DNA of 64,000 nt from Mallotus nudiflorus (lineage: Eukaryota > Streptophyta > Magnoliopsida > Malpighiales > Euphorbiaceae), in the NCBI GenBank assembly GCA_947683625.1, contig CANTUR010000279.1:2698501-2762500 (forward strand), written 5' to 3'. The translations under genes were made by a program, and so were the position numbers. Shown here one piece after another: positions 1 to 10,426 of the stretch (within the stretch, counting starts at the first letter, position 1; each line of letters starts with the position of its first letter). The notes under the pieces are model-generated. The model saw only the letters and a list, made by a program, of their open reading frames with translations, searched no databases and was not told where the DNA came from.

Positions 1-7
1 GGGAGAT

Positions 8-1463
8 TGTTGACCATTTCCATTATCAAACTCCTAATTTTGGACTTTGATAAACAATTTTTATTCTAATGATTTCAACTAAGTGTGTAGGAAGTTAAGT
101 TATCATGAAGTTTAATTGTTAAATGATTGGAGACAATAAAATACTCCTTGAAAGATGGTCTACTCTCTAACTGCCTCATTACCTAGATTGATAAGTATGC
201 TTTTGGGCTAATTATATCTCTAAGATTAAAGGAGGCTTTCTGACATCCTTAGAGCTCTGTAATGAGAAAATGATTTTCATCACTTTTAAAGTAGACATCT
301 TAAGCTTTCTAAATTAAACCTACTTGTCAAAATATGAGCTCATTTGGGTATGTAAATCTTGAGTCGAAGTTAGCAAATGCAACTTTCATTTTAGATTGTA
401 CAACTCTTAGTATTTTAGTAATATCTTGAGTTACAGAGGTCCCATTGAGGTTATTCAAAATGATATGGAAAGATAAGACAATTAGGTATAACTTTTATGA
501 AGAAAATTAAGGTTGATTTAATAATCTTCAGTCTCAAAAAGATATCACATAGAACTATCTCGATTGGACTCAGTATAGGGACTAAATTGCATAAAATAGT
601 GCAATTCTTATCATAGTCCCAACTGGAAAAAAAGAAGTCCTGACAGGGACCAAGGGAGATAATTTCTGCATAAAACTCAAAAAATGGTAGAACCCATCCC
701 GATCACTACCTGGGACATGGTAGTCCTGGTCAGGACATTGATATCCCAACTAGGACCAAAGAAAAATTTTAAATGCAATAGCTCATAATGTTTATTCAAT
801 ATTTGTCCCGACTGGGAGGATTGATATCTCAGCTAAGACCTAACAAAATGCAGCTCAAAAGTGCAAATTTTATTCAAATGGACTTTATTTTTGTTGGGAA
901 AAAAATTATTGCTTCCAACAGCTATAATTGAATTTCTTAAGTATAAATATAACCTCTGAAGATTATTTAAGAAAAAGAAACTTGATTATTCATTCTATAC
1001 TTTTAAGCATTCAATTAAGGTCTCAAATTCTCTATTAAATAATTTGTGTAACTCTTGTAAGGTTAGTGAGTGTTAGAATAGGCATTCTTGTTCTTCTATT
1101 TTCTAGGATTAAGAAAATAGGAAGTGAGATTCTATTCTAAAAGGAATTGGTTTAAGTATTGTCCATTGAAACACTTGGGATTGGTTTTTGAGTGAGCCTT
1201 GAAAACTCAAGTTGTAAGGTTGCAAGAGTGAGCCATAAAACTCTTGTATAATCTCAATCTTATGAATAAGATTGTGGGTCATTGAAAATCCTAACTTGGG
1301 GATAAGTTAAATGGAGACATAGGGTTGTTGTTGAATCTGAACTCCTTAAATCATTGGGTTTTTAATTCTTCATTCTCAACATTCATTCAATTCTTGTTTA
1401 ATTCCTTAAAATCATTTTTATTTTTTTAAAACCCTCACTAGCCTTATTCACCCCCTTAATCCA
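8..1463 (+). repeat. 3' LTR of a SIRE-like Copia element (rest lies left of window)
   Basis: The window opens with a purine run (positions 1-7) followed by TGTTGACCATTT, the same polypurine-tract/LTR junction found at 44691-44720. Similarity to the LTRs at 35230-36320 and 44704-45799 continues in blocks (the start, the leader around 1040-1400, the CTTATTCACCCCC end). About 155-900 is largely different and makes this copy about 350 bp longer. A TATA-like box lies at about 940-950. It ends near 1463, where minus-strand Copia sequence begins at once. Because the polypurine tract is present, this is a 3' LTR and not a solo LTR. Confidence 0.8.
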
Positions 1464-1469
1464 AGCGTG

Positions 1470-3060
1470 GTGAAATGATGCCCAGATTGCAACATAAAAA
1501 ATGAAACCTAGATGAAGAAACCTATTTTCTAGTTACCACAAATATGAATAACGGTGATATCACCCCATATAACTCATTCTTTAATGAAATGCAAATCCAC
1601 CTCCAAGTGTTTTGTTTGAGCATTATTGACTGGATTCACTACTAAGTAGGTAGCAGAAATATTATCATAGTAGACTTTGATTAGGAATTTAATGGTGATG
1701 AATAGGTAAGCTAAGATAGAATTCAACCAACATACCTTGGCAACAATAATAGCTAGTGCCCGATATTTTGATTCAGCACTACTACAAAAGATGGTTTGTT
1801 GTTTCTTTAAAGCCAATTATATGAGATTGCTGGCTAAGAAAACATAATTACCGGTAGTGGATCATCGGGTGTATGGACATCCTACCTAATTCGCATCACT
1901 GTATATGAAAAGACTGTCCAAAAATCCTCTATAAAGTTGAATATCACAACTAATAGTGCCTTTAATACAATATAAGATGCACTTTACACACTACCAATGA
2001 GTGTCTAATGGATCATATATATGCTAATAGACTAAATTAATGGCATATGTAAGCTCTGGTTGAGTGAAACTTAAATACGCAGACCTCCCACGATACTTCG
2101 ATAAAGAGTGGGATCATGAAACTTAATATTAGATAAAGAATTGGTTGGCCAAGAATAGATGGGAGTATCCACCGATTTATAGTGCCACATATCAACTTTA
2201 AGCAATAATTCATGTGCATACTTTTGTTGGCTGAGAAGGAGACCATTTGTATTTTTTTACCACTTCTATCCCTAGAAAATAATTAAGATGGCCAAGATCA
2301 TTAATAGAAAATTCCTCCTTTAATTGTTTAAGCAGTCAATTGAGTAAAGAAGTAAATGAAGCAATAAGTGTAATATCATCTATATAAAGTAATAAAATAG
2401 CCATACCATTAGCAACTTTGTAAATAAACATAAAGTAGTTAGACTTTGAACCATGAAAGCCAAAAGATTGCAAATAAGCAGTGAACCTATGAAATCAAGC
2501 TCGTGGTGCTTGACGTAAACCATGGAGAGCATGATTGAGTTTGCAAACATAATACAAATGATGAATATCCATAAAACCTTATGGTTGTGCCATAAAAATA
2601 TTTTGATCAATTGTGCTATGCAAGAAGGCATTTTTAACATCAAGTTAATGTATATAACAACTATAGGAGAGAACCATAGAAAGAACTACGTAAATTATTA
2701 TTGATTTGACAACTGGACTAAAAGTTTCATCAAAATTAACCCCTGACTATTGTGTAAATCCCTCCACCACTAGTCTCGCCTTATAACGTTCGACAGTGCC
2801 ATAAGCTTTCTGTTTGAGTTTGAAAACCCAGTTATTGTTGATAATATTACTAAAGGAAGTGGGCAGAGGGACTAAAGTCTAAGTATTATTAGATAAAAGA
2901 GCATTGTATTATGAAATCATAGAATCCTACCATGCTTGATGCTTAGAAGCTTCTTTGAAGGTTTGAGGTTCGAGAGGAGGCACGTGAGTAAAAAGAGAAT
3001 AGGGTTGTTTAGGTTTGTGTACACTAGTTTTACTTAGGTATGGAATGAACATTGATAGAA
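1470..3060 (-). pseudogene. Copia A reverse transcriptase and RNase H
   Basis: Minus-strand fragments match Copia RT and RNase H in order. The RT active-site box YIDD is encoded at about 2372-2384. RNase H shows SAESKYRALA (around 1770-1740) and, further on, TKHLEVDLHFIKE followed by GDITV, the usual C-terminal Copia block. The domains are spread over several frames with in-frame stops, so no intact polyprotein remains. In a live element these enzymes copy the RNA to DNA and remove the template. Confidence 0.8.
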
Positions 3061-3277
3061 TTGGACGGTGGTTGTGGTGGTAAGGAGGGAATTATTTTAG
3101 GAAGAGGTAGAGAGGTTTGAGTTGTTAGGGTGGAAGAAGAGCGAATTATAGTTGGAGGTGGTTGGGTAGGATTAGGTTGAGAGTAGGGAAGAGAGGAAGT
3201 TACTGATAGGGATTTACACTGTGGAGAAGAGTGGATAGCAAATGGTTAGGGAGTTGAATGGATGGAGATTGAGTTGT

Positions 3278-4560
3278 TTAATAAGGGATGTTATAGAGAA
3301 AAGGAGTTAATATTGAAGGAGGAGTTGAAGGAGATAAGACGTGAGCGGGATTGATAAAATCTCCAAAACCATAAGTAGTTTTATTAGATGGGGAACCTTT
3401 AACGTTAGCCTTGAAGTAAGGAAATATAAATTTCACAAATGTGACATGTCTAAAGATAAAAACTTTCGAATTAGACAAATCAAGGCATCTATAACCTTTA
3501 TGATAAAAGGTGTAGCCTAAAAGAATACATGCCCTAAGGCAAGGCTCTAACTTGTGTGGCATAGGATTTGTAATTTGAATATAGCATAAGCACCCAAACA
3601 CTTTGAACAAAGAAACATCCAACTTGAATCCATAAAGCAATTCATGTGGACTAACAAAATTGATAGAGCCATGAGGAATTTTATTAATTAAATATATTGT
3701 TGTATTCAAGGCTTCAACCCAAAATTGTACTAACATGTGTGATTGAAAAAGGAAAGTTCGTACTGTATTAAGCAAGGTGCGATGCATTTGTTATGGTCAT
3801 CCATTTTATTAGTGGAGTTTGAGGACATGATAATTTAAGTAAAATGCCTATAGAACTGAATAAAGATTAAAACTTCTTGTTAATATATTCGCCCCCGCTA
3901 TCATATTGAAATTGAAAAATTTGTGTGTTAAACTGGTTCTCAATCATGTTTTTAAAATGAAAAAAATGTCATAAATAACACATTTAACCCACATAGGATA
4001 AACCCATACATTACCAAAATAATCATCAAGAAACAAGACATAATACTTGTAACCACTAAATGAAGAGACTGTAGATTGTCAAACATCGGAATGTATTAAA
4101 TAAAAAGGTTCTTTAGATACACTGGAAGAACTAGAAAAGGAAGCTTTGAATGCTTGCTTCATTAACAAGAATGACAAAAGAAATTAATTTTATTGGAACT
4201 AAATAAACTTGAATTTTGCTTGAAAAATTCAGATATGATAAGAACACCAAGGTGACAAAGTCGATGATGCCACAATGAAAGAGAGACTTTAAAGGCTACC
4301 ATTACTATTAGAGTTGAATGAGAACCTCCTTGACACAAAAATGGATAAAGGGAACCATGGCTATTACAACGAGCTAGGTCTACTTGAGTAGGAAGAGCCT
4401 TCAAAGAAAAACCTGAAGGATAAAAAGGAATAGCATAGTTATTATCATAAGTGAAACATCTAATAGAAAGTAAATTATGACTTAAATGTGGAATGATAAG
4501 GACATTACAAAGGAGAAATTAGAAAGAGGAGTGTATAGTATTTTTTGACTAGTATGAGTT
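3278..4560 (-). pseudogene. Copia A GAG-pre-integrase and integrase
   Basis: The right part (about 4404-4162) encodes WHHRLCHLGV followed by a distal C-x2-C (FCHSC), the HHCC zinc-binding segment that precedes Copia integrase. The left part (3787-3278) encodes the end of the integrase core and the linker: MHRTLLNTVRTFL, WVEALNTTIYLINKIP and KVFGCLCYI, all typical Copia integrase blocks. The middle of the core lies in other frames with stops. Integrase would insert the cDNA into the host chromosome; this copy cannot be made as one protein. Confidence 0.8.
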
Positions 4561-5156
4561 ATAGGAATTTTAGTACCATCGCCAACCTTAACATCATCAA
4601 TTCCATGATAAGGCTTGTAAAAATCAAAAGCTCCCAGATCATTGGTCATATAATAAGGTGCACCTATGTCTGCATGCCATGTAGGTTTAGAGACATGAAA
4701 ACTAACAAAACAAGTAAATAAATCATGATTGCTAAAATGGCGTTGAGGATAGAATTTTATAGAATGAGATAAAGCATCGCAAATTTGAAATGGAACAGAA
4801 GTAGTAGTAGGTGGTGTTCCTAAAATAAAAGGATGTTGATTTGGTGATGACCAGGGATGTTGAGGTCAATACTGATATCAACTAAGCTGAGAATTGTAAG
4901 ATTAAGAATGACCACCTCTGGGTTGTTGAAAACATCCACCATGTTATTAATTGCCATGGAAAGTCAATTTTCAAATTCACCACAACCTTGCAAACAAGAA
5001 ACTAAGAGAGCATTACCAGATGCAGAATTAATAGCATCTTGTTGAATTTGAGATTCATGAGCCAAAAGAAATAAATAAAGTTCCAGAAAAGATGGCAAGG
5101 GTTTATGAGCAATCATTACAGTAACAACATCTGAATAATCAGAGGGTAAACTAAAT

Positions 5157-5210
5157 AAGACTTGAGGAACAGATAAGACTTGAGGAACAGATAAGACTTG
5201 AAGAATCACA
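5157..5210 (-). repeat. In-frame 18-bp repeat in Copia A gag
   Basis: The unit GAGGAACAGATAAGACTT recurs with little change and gives VLSVPQ repeats on the minus strand. A short (CAT)n run follows at 5207-5225. Confidence 0.75.
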
Positions 5211-5740
5211 TCATCATCATCATCAACTGGTCAGCCAATGGAATAAAGGGAGTCCACGATGGTTTTGACAAATTGCAGGTATTTTACCATGGAATGAGTG
5301 CCTTTTAAAGCTTGAGTAAAGACCATCGTGAATTACATATATTTGGCATTGACATGATCATGAAAGAGTTTTTAGATTTCTGTCCAAGTTTCTTATGCAA
5401 AAAGTTAATGCCCTAGATGTAAAACATGTTTCAAGATTTTAGGAGAGATAGTGCCATGGAGCCAAGAAATTATAATATGATTGATTTGAAGCCAAAGAGT
5501 AAAAGCAGGGTTAATATGAGTTATTTCACCATCAATAATAATTTGTGGAGGAGGACTTGTGATGCCATCGATATGATTATAAAGTTAATAGCAATGAAGA
5601 ATATTGGTGAAAAGTCTTCCATAAAGAAAGTCTAAAATCAAGGACAATTGAGATGTGATTTTTGATGTTACTAACATGAAAAACAAAAGGAGAAGAAGAA
5701 GGAATAGAATGTTGAATTGGGAATGTAAAAGTAGAGAGGG

Positions 5741-7763
5741 TGTAAGCACCCAATTTTGAGATGCAATTATGCACAATTACGACATAAGCCCCTATGATGA
5801 AATTTATTCAAAAATTGAACTTGGTTATTGATTTTCTGGAATTTAAAGACTAAATTGCAACATTTTTTAGGGTTTGATTGCAAATAAGTCAATTTTTAAG
5901 GGTATTTTAGTAATTAAAAATTAAAAAAAAAAGTTTTAGGATCGGCATTATGTAATGCCGACCGATAATAATTCCATCTTTTTTATTTTTTGCATATTTT
6001 TCCTTATTTTTTATCGATTTTTTTGGTGTTTTGATTGGTTGAAAATTCAAACTTTATATGATAAGGTTTTTTTCAAAAAAAAAACACATAAGATATTTTT
6101 GAAATAAAAAAAAAACAAACGCTATCTGATATGATCATATAGGTTAGTTCCTCCTTTAGAGGAAGTTCAATACGTGCAGACTCTGCATTTAAAAGTAGAG
6201 TCTACATGCGTGCGTGAGGGGGGCTTGGCTAGGAGATTTTTAGGGGAGGATTTTTTTACACAGATGGAAGAAAGAAAAAAAAAACTTTGATTTCCTCTAT
6301 TCTTTAAAAACCCTAATTTTTGCAGTTCATTTGACGAAAATGATACAGTGATTTTTTAGTCCCAGTCCATAATCAAATCAACACTGAGTCAATTTCAAAG
6401 GTGAAAATCCTAATCTGAGGGGCCAAAAAAAGGCATATGCACAACATTCATTTTTTTCTTTCTTCTCTTATGTGATTTTCATTCTTTTCGTTAATTGTTT
6501 TATTATTTAATTTCACTATTAATTTGATTGCTTTTTTACTTTTTATTTTATTTTATTTTGATGTCCGTATGTGGATTGAGGAGGAGGATACCGCCTGTGT
6601 TTAATTGAACAAAAGGTCCATGGAATGTCATGGATGAACCTATACTGTTTTAATAATAGTTCTTAGGATTTTAATTTTTATTTTGTATTTTGGTATCCTG
6701 TGTAGTTTATTTTTAATTCATGGGTGTATAATTATTAATTTTAATTTTGTACGTAGTTTGTAATAGCCCCAATAGTGGGAATAATGACAAATTTAAATTT
6801 CTGTATGTTAAAATTAATTAGTAATTAGGTTCAATTGGGTAAAAATTAATTACAATTAATTGTGATTTTAGTTAATTAGGGTTTGCATGTAATTAAATTA
6901 GGTTTTTTTAGAAATCATATGTGAATGTGTGTTTGATTTGATTTTGTAATGTTTTTTATGTTTTTTTTTGGGCCTTAAGCCCACATTTAGGTCTAACCCA
7001 CTAAATAAATAGGCTTAAAAATGGTTTAGGACTTTAAATAATTAAAATCAATTTAGGCCCATTAGGTTAATTAGATTTTAGGCTCACTTAATTAATTAAA
7101 ACTTGTTTAGACTTAGCTCAACCCACTTAAATTTATTTCTTTTAAAATAAACAAACCTAGGCCCACATTTCACTTAAAATAAAGCCAAGTTAGACTTAGG
7201 CCCACTAATTTAATTTTTTTCTTTAAAATTGAATAGACTTAAGCCCATATCTTAGAAAGACTAAAACATAGATTTAGGCTCATTAATTAATAAAATGTAG
7301 GCCCACTTTTATTCTATTTCACTTGTAAATAAAATGTAGATTTAGCTAACTTATTTAATAAAATTAATATAGTTTAGACTTAGGGACAACATGATCTTGA
7401 GTGCATTTTTACTTGTAATTTTATTGACTTGTTGCCTTTTTAGGTAAATGGATGTTAATTATGGTTTAATAAAATTGCATGTAATTAAAGGAAGAAATAA
7501 TCATTTAGAAAATTATTCTAAATGAACACAAGACTAAGAGAAGTTAGTATTCTATATCCAAAATCTCCTGGTTGTGGTGCTAATTTTCTTTTAGAGAATC
7601 GAGTACCACCAATCAAATTGTCCCAATTATTACCCTGGGTGGCGACTCCTCATCTCCACGTAATGTCTTTGTGGCAGTGGTTAGTGTGTTCTCTAAGGCC
7701 ATGAGCCTAAACAGTGTTACGGTTGCTAAAATCTTGGACGCGTGCTAAACCCTGCCGTCTACA
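5741..7763 (+). repeat. Solo LTR inside Copia A gag (2023 bp)
   Basis: It begins TGTAAGCACCCAATTTTGAG and ends GCCGTCTACA, so it has TG...CA ends. The flanking 5-mers are GAGGG (5736-5740) and AAGGG (7764-7768), a target duplication with one change. The interrupted gag frame resumes across it. It carries no protein domains. The motif GGGTGGCGACTCC near its 3' end (about 7637) also occurs, slightly changed, near the 3' ends of the solo LTRs at 21370 and 29089, which suggests a Gypsy origin. The plus orientation is inferred from that motif. Confidence 0.8.
5942..5961. repeat. Palindrome in solo LTR
   Basis: TCGGCATTATGTAATGCCGA has two perfect 9-bp arms around a TG centre, about 200 bp inside the LTR. 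Further short inverted pairs follow at 6150-6166 (TTCCTC/GAGGAA) and 6178-6204 (AGACTCT/AGAGTCT). Confidence 0.8.
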
Positions 7764-7834
7764 AAGGGTTGTCAAAGAAGAGGAGGCAGATAAGGTAGTA
7801 AAATTTATTGACATGGTTGAAAAAAAAAAGACAA

Positions 7835-7849
7835 CCTGTTCTGATTCCA
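7835..7849 (-). other. Primer binding site of Copia A
   Basis: On the minus strand TGGAATCAGAACAGG differs by two bases from TGGTATCAGAGCAGG, the standard initiator tRNA-Met site of plant Copia elements. It lies 20 bp before the gag ATG and beside the probable LTR end, as expected. Confidence 0.65.
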
Positions 7850-7859
7850 TATAAAAGGG

Positions 7860-8060
7860 TGATTCCCACAACCCTAAAGATGGTTGCACTCGTATTTATA
7901 TTAGAATATATGAAGTATAATTACAAATATAACCATAAACAATGATACATTATTACACTCTATTATAAACCATGTAAAACGAAATCCATTTAAACCCAAA
8001 TCATCAAGCTGGTAGGTATTAAAAGCCGGCTGAAATATTCCATCCTTTCTAGATCTTTAA
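7860..8060 (-). repeat. Probable 5' LTR remnant of Copia A
   Basis: To the right of the PBS, the minus strand has a TATA box (TATAAATA, 7893-7900) followed by sequence ending in CA at about 7860. This fits the R-U5 part of a short Copia LTR. I could not define its outer end, and there is no 3' copy to compare with. Confidence 0.4.
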
Positions 8061-8179
8061 GGTTACCACCAATCTTCTCCACACAATATAAAATCTCATA
8101 TAGCTAAGGTAGTTGGTTTAAAGAGTTTAATTTTGAGAGAAGATCCCAAGTGAGATGCTTATTATTTTCCTCCGATCAA

Positions 8180-8760
8180 TAATAAATTCCTGACAGCTTC
8201 CATATCTGAGCTTGCGAGGGGATGTTGTTTTCCTCGGGAACTTCTTCTCTAATTGAACCCAAGTTGACTCATTATCATCCATCACGTGAATCATCATATT
8301 TTGTGAGGGGATGTTGTTTTCATTAGGATAAAATTACAATTTTCCTCTTGATTCTCCTTGAGACAAACCCTTGTGATATCCTGCTTTTGACAGTTGGTTA
8401 TCAAAATGCTAAGCTTCATGTGATAATAACCATTCTTTGTCTCTCTGACTAATAAAATGAAAAGGAAATAAATTCTTTCCCCACTCTTTTCCAATAATAT
8501 CATGTCTTGAATGCCAAGTTTTCTTTATGGTATTTAAAAGGCGAAAGAATTAAAATTTTCCTCTGTCCATAGTTTTCCCACAAGGTAAAATGGACCCTGA
8601 TTAATTGAACTAGAGATGATAAGTTTCTCCAAAACAATGACTTCAGCTTCTTTACCCTTTAGGAAAATTGAATCTCCATTATGATGTTGCATGAGCAATC
8701 CTTCCATATTATTTCAATAAGTCTCCTTTGACATGTTTTATCACTTGAGAGCAACTTAAT
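8180..8760 (-). pseudogene. LINE ORF1 fragment (DUF4283-like)
   Basis: Minus-strand translation, with frameshifts, gives GPFYLVGKLWTEENFNSFAF, GKEWGKNLFPFHF, QRDKEWLLSHEA and HFDNQL. This is the spacing of the DUF4283 domain in ORF1 of plant L1-type LINEs, where an RNA-binding domain precedes a zinc knuckle. Further left LRYGSCQEF resembles the YGxWLRA block after that knuckle. No endonuclease or reverse transcriptase follows, so it is a short relic. The short string AAAACAACATCCCCTC occurs twice (around 8229 and 8315). The assignment rests on remembered family patterns and is moderate. Confidence 0.5.
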
Positions 8761-9420
8761 ATAAAGCAGAAAAACAAAAGCCAAAATAAGGAACATATTA
8801 ATAGGAGAAAATTAAAGGAAAATCACAAAGGGTGAAACCTTAAAAATAGTCCCTCCAAAAGGTAGATGGGCCCCCTATATCGGGGACAAAAAAAGAAAAG
8901 AAAATTTTTTTTATAGGGGTTAAAAATATTATTTTCTAAGAATTAAAGTGACTATTTGTCACATTTGCAACAAACGGTACATGTCACAATTATAAAAACA
9001 AATAAAACAAAAGGTATATCATTGTCCAAAAATAAAATAAAACAAAAGGTAATTAGTGAAACAAATCAACAAAGTCAGAGAGAAATAAAGAAAATGATAG
9101 ACATAATCAATATGGCTATAAAAACGAATAAAAGTGGGAATGGAGATAATGAAACTAAAAAATATGATGTCTAAGAGCTAGATCAATAGAACAATAGGAC
9201 AAAAACAATAAGAAGACTCCATAAACGAAGGAACGATATACAAAAAACCCTAGAAGGGGACACTATTCACCATGAGAGTGAAAACCCTAACCCTTATTAG
9301 AAGGGAACTGAAGAATTTTAACTTTACTAACAAAAGTATTAGACTCGGTGCATTTCATATTTTAACATTACCTAATTCTTATAGAATAAGAAAGAAAAGG
9401 AAAAATAGCATAAATAAGAA
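8761..9420. other. AT-rich spacer, nothing recognised
   Basis: No open frame has a family resemblance, and no LTR, TIR or RNA gene is visible. The short frames here are low-complexity Lys/Asn/Ile-rich translations. Confidence 0.6.
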
Positions 9421-10279
9421 TAGGGATAATTACAATTACCCCTTTGAGGTTAGATCATAATTACTATTTCATCTCTTGGATTTTAAAAATTATTAAAAAT
9501 CCCTTCAATTTTAGATTCATCAAACAACGCCCCCTTCAGTTGAAAAGAAGAGTGAAATGACATGAAAGGACATATTTACCCACAACATCTAATTGAATTT
9601 ATAATACTATATATTTATTCTCATTTTATTAAATCAATAGTATTACACAATACTTAATTAATTTCTTTTCAATTTTTTGAAAAAATATGCCATTCTTCTT
9701 TTATACACTGTCATAATATTTAAAAGTAATATAAAAATTTAAGTTATGATTAAATTAAATTAAATCAAATCAAATTAAAAATTATAATTTTAACAAAAAA
9801 AAATTCCATTAATAAAATTAAATAACATTAAAATACATATTTATAATTTTTTACCATGTTTAATTTATTTTTTTAAATCATGCACTTCTGTTTACACTAT
9901 AGAAAATAATAAAGATTTTATATTATTTTTTACTTGAATTAAAAAAATTACAATTCCAACATATAAATTAGTAGTTGCAGCTGTGTACATGGAGACCAAT
10001 TATTAAAATGCATAAATATTTGCATTTTATTTTTAAGAATATTTGTAAATTTTAATTAAATTAAGTCCAAATTTAAAATTTTAAGGGTATCATCAGAATT
10101 TTAATGACAGTTTGACTTTTAACTAACAATATATTTTAAGAATATTTCTACACTTTTTAACGAAGGAAGGAAATTTTTTTTGACAAATCTAAAATTGTTA
10201 AGGTTTTTAATAATTTTTTAAATTGGAGGGATGAAATAGTAGTTATAATCTAACCTTAGGAGTAACTGTAAGTCCCCTA
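9421..10279. mobile_element. Mutator-like TIR element, non-autonomous (859 bp)
   Basis: The left end (from TAGGGATAATTACAATTACC) and the reverse complement of the right end (from TAGGGGACTTACAGTTACTC) align for about 100 bp. The 9-bp flanks AAATAAGAA (9412-9420) and AAATATTAA (10280-10288) match at 7 of 9, consistent with an aged Mutator-type duplication. There is no coding sequence. It lies 148 bp beyond the bZIP stop codon, possibly in or next to that gene's 3' UTR or polyadenylation region. Confidence 0.6.
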
Positions 10280-10302
10280 AAATATTAAGGACAAGTCAAA
10301 CA

Positions 10303-10307
10303 TTAAC

Positions 10308-10345
<38 letters not shown>
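10303..10345. repeat. (AAT)n microsatellite
   Basis: About 13 units of AAT/ATA lie between the TIR element and the bZIP stop codon. Confidence 0.95.
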
Positions 10346-10347
<2 letters not shown>

Positions 10348-10426
10348 GCAAATTAGCAAGCTACATTGTTCTTTTCCCAGCAATTGAACAGTTGAAAAGA
10401 TTCATACGACACAATTTTGAGTAATT

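Larger units (their letters stand above)
4964..7814 (-). pseudogene. Copia A gag, interrupted by a solo LTR
   Basis: Gag starts at the ATG whose first base is 7814 (MSINFTTLSASSSLTTL), is cut at 7764-7768 by the solo LTR 5741-7763, and continues at 5735 with STFTFPIQHSIPSSSP in the same frame once the insertion and one target duplication are ignored. Downstream are HVSNIKNHISIVLD, a frameshift, and then a UBN2-like Copia gag body ending near 4964 (LPSDYSDVVTVMIAH). It contains a small in-frame repeat (VLSVPQ). Gag forms the particle shell in live elements. The joined frame is an inference from the flanks. Confidence 0.75.
1464..8060 (-). mobile_element. Degenerate Copia retrotransposon A, split by a solo LTR
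   Basis: Read on the minus strand this is a Copia element in the order LTR remnant, primer binding site, gag, integrase, reverse transcriptase, RNase H, the domain order that defines Copia. The 5' side is at the right: probable LTR end near 7860, PBS at 7835-7849, gag ATG at 7814. The 3' side stops at about 1464 against the SIRE-like LTR, with no 3' LTR found. A 2.0-kb solo LTR (5741-7763) interrupts gag. Frameshifts and stops occur throughout, so it is an inactive relic. The outer limit of its 5' LTR is a guess. Confidence 0.8.

Noticed and set aside
7522..7704. 60-codon frame with a plausible start
   Set aside because: Falls in the 3' part of the solo LTR and includes the noncoding GGGTGGCGACTCC motif shared with other LTRs.
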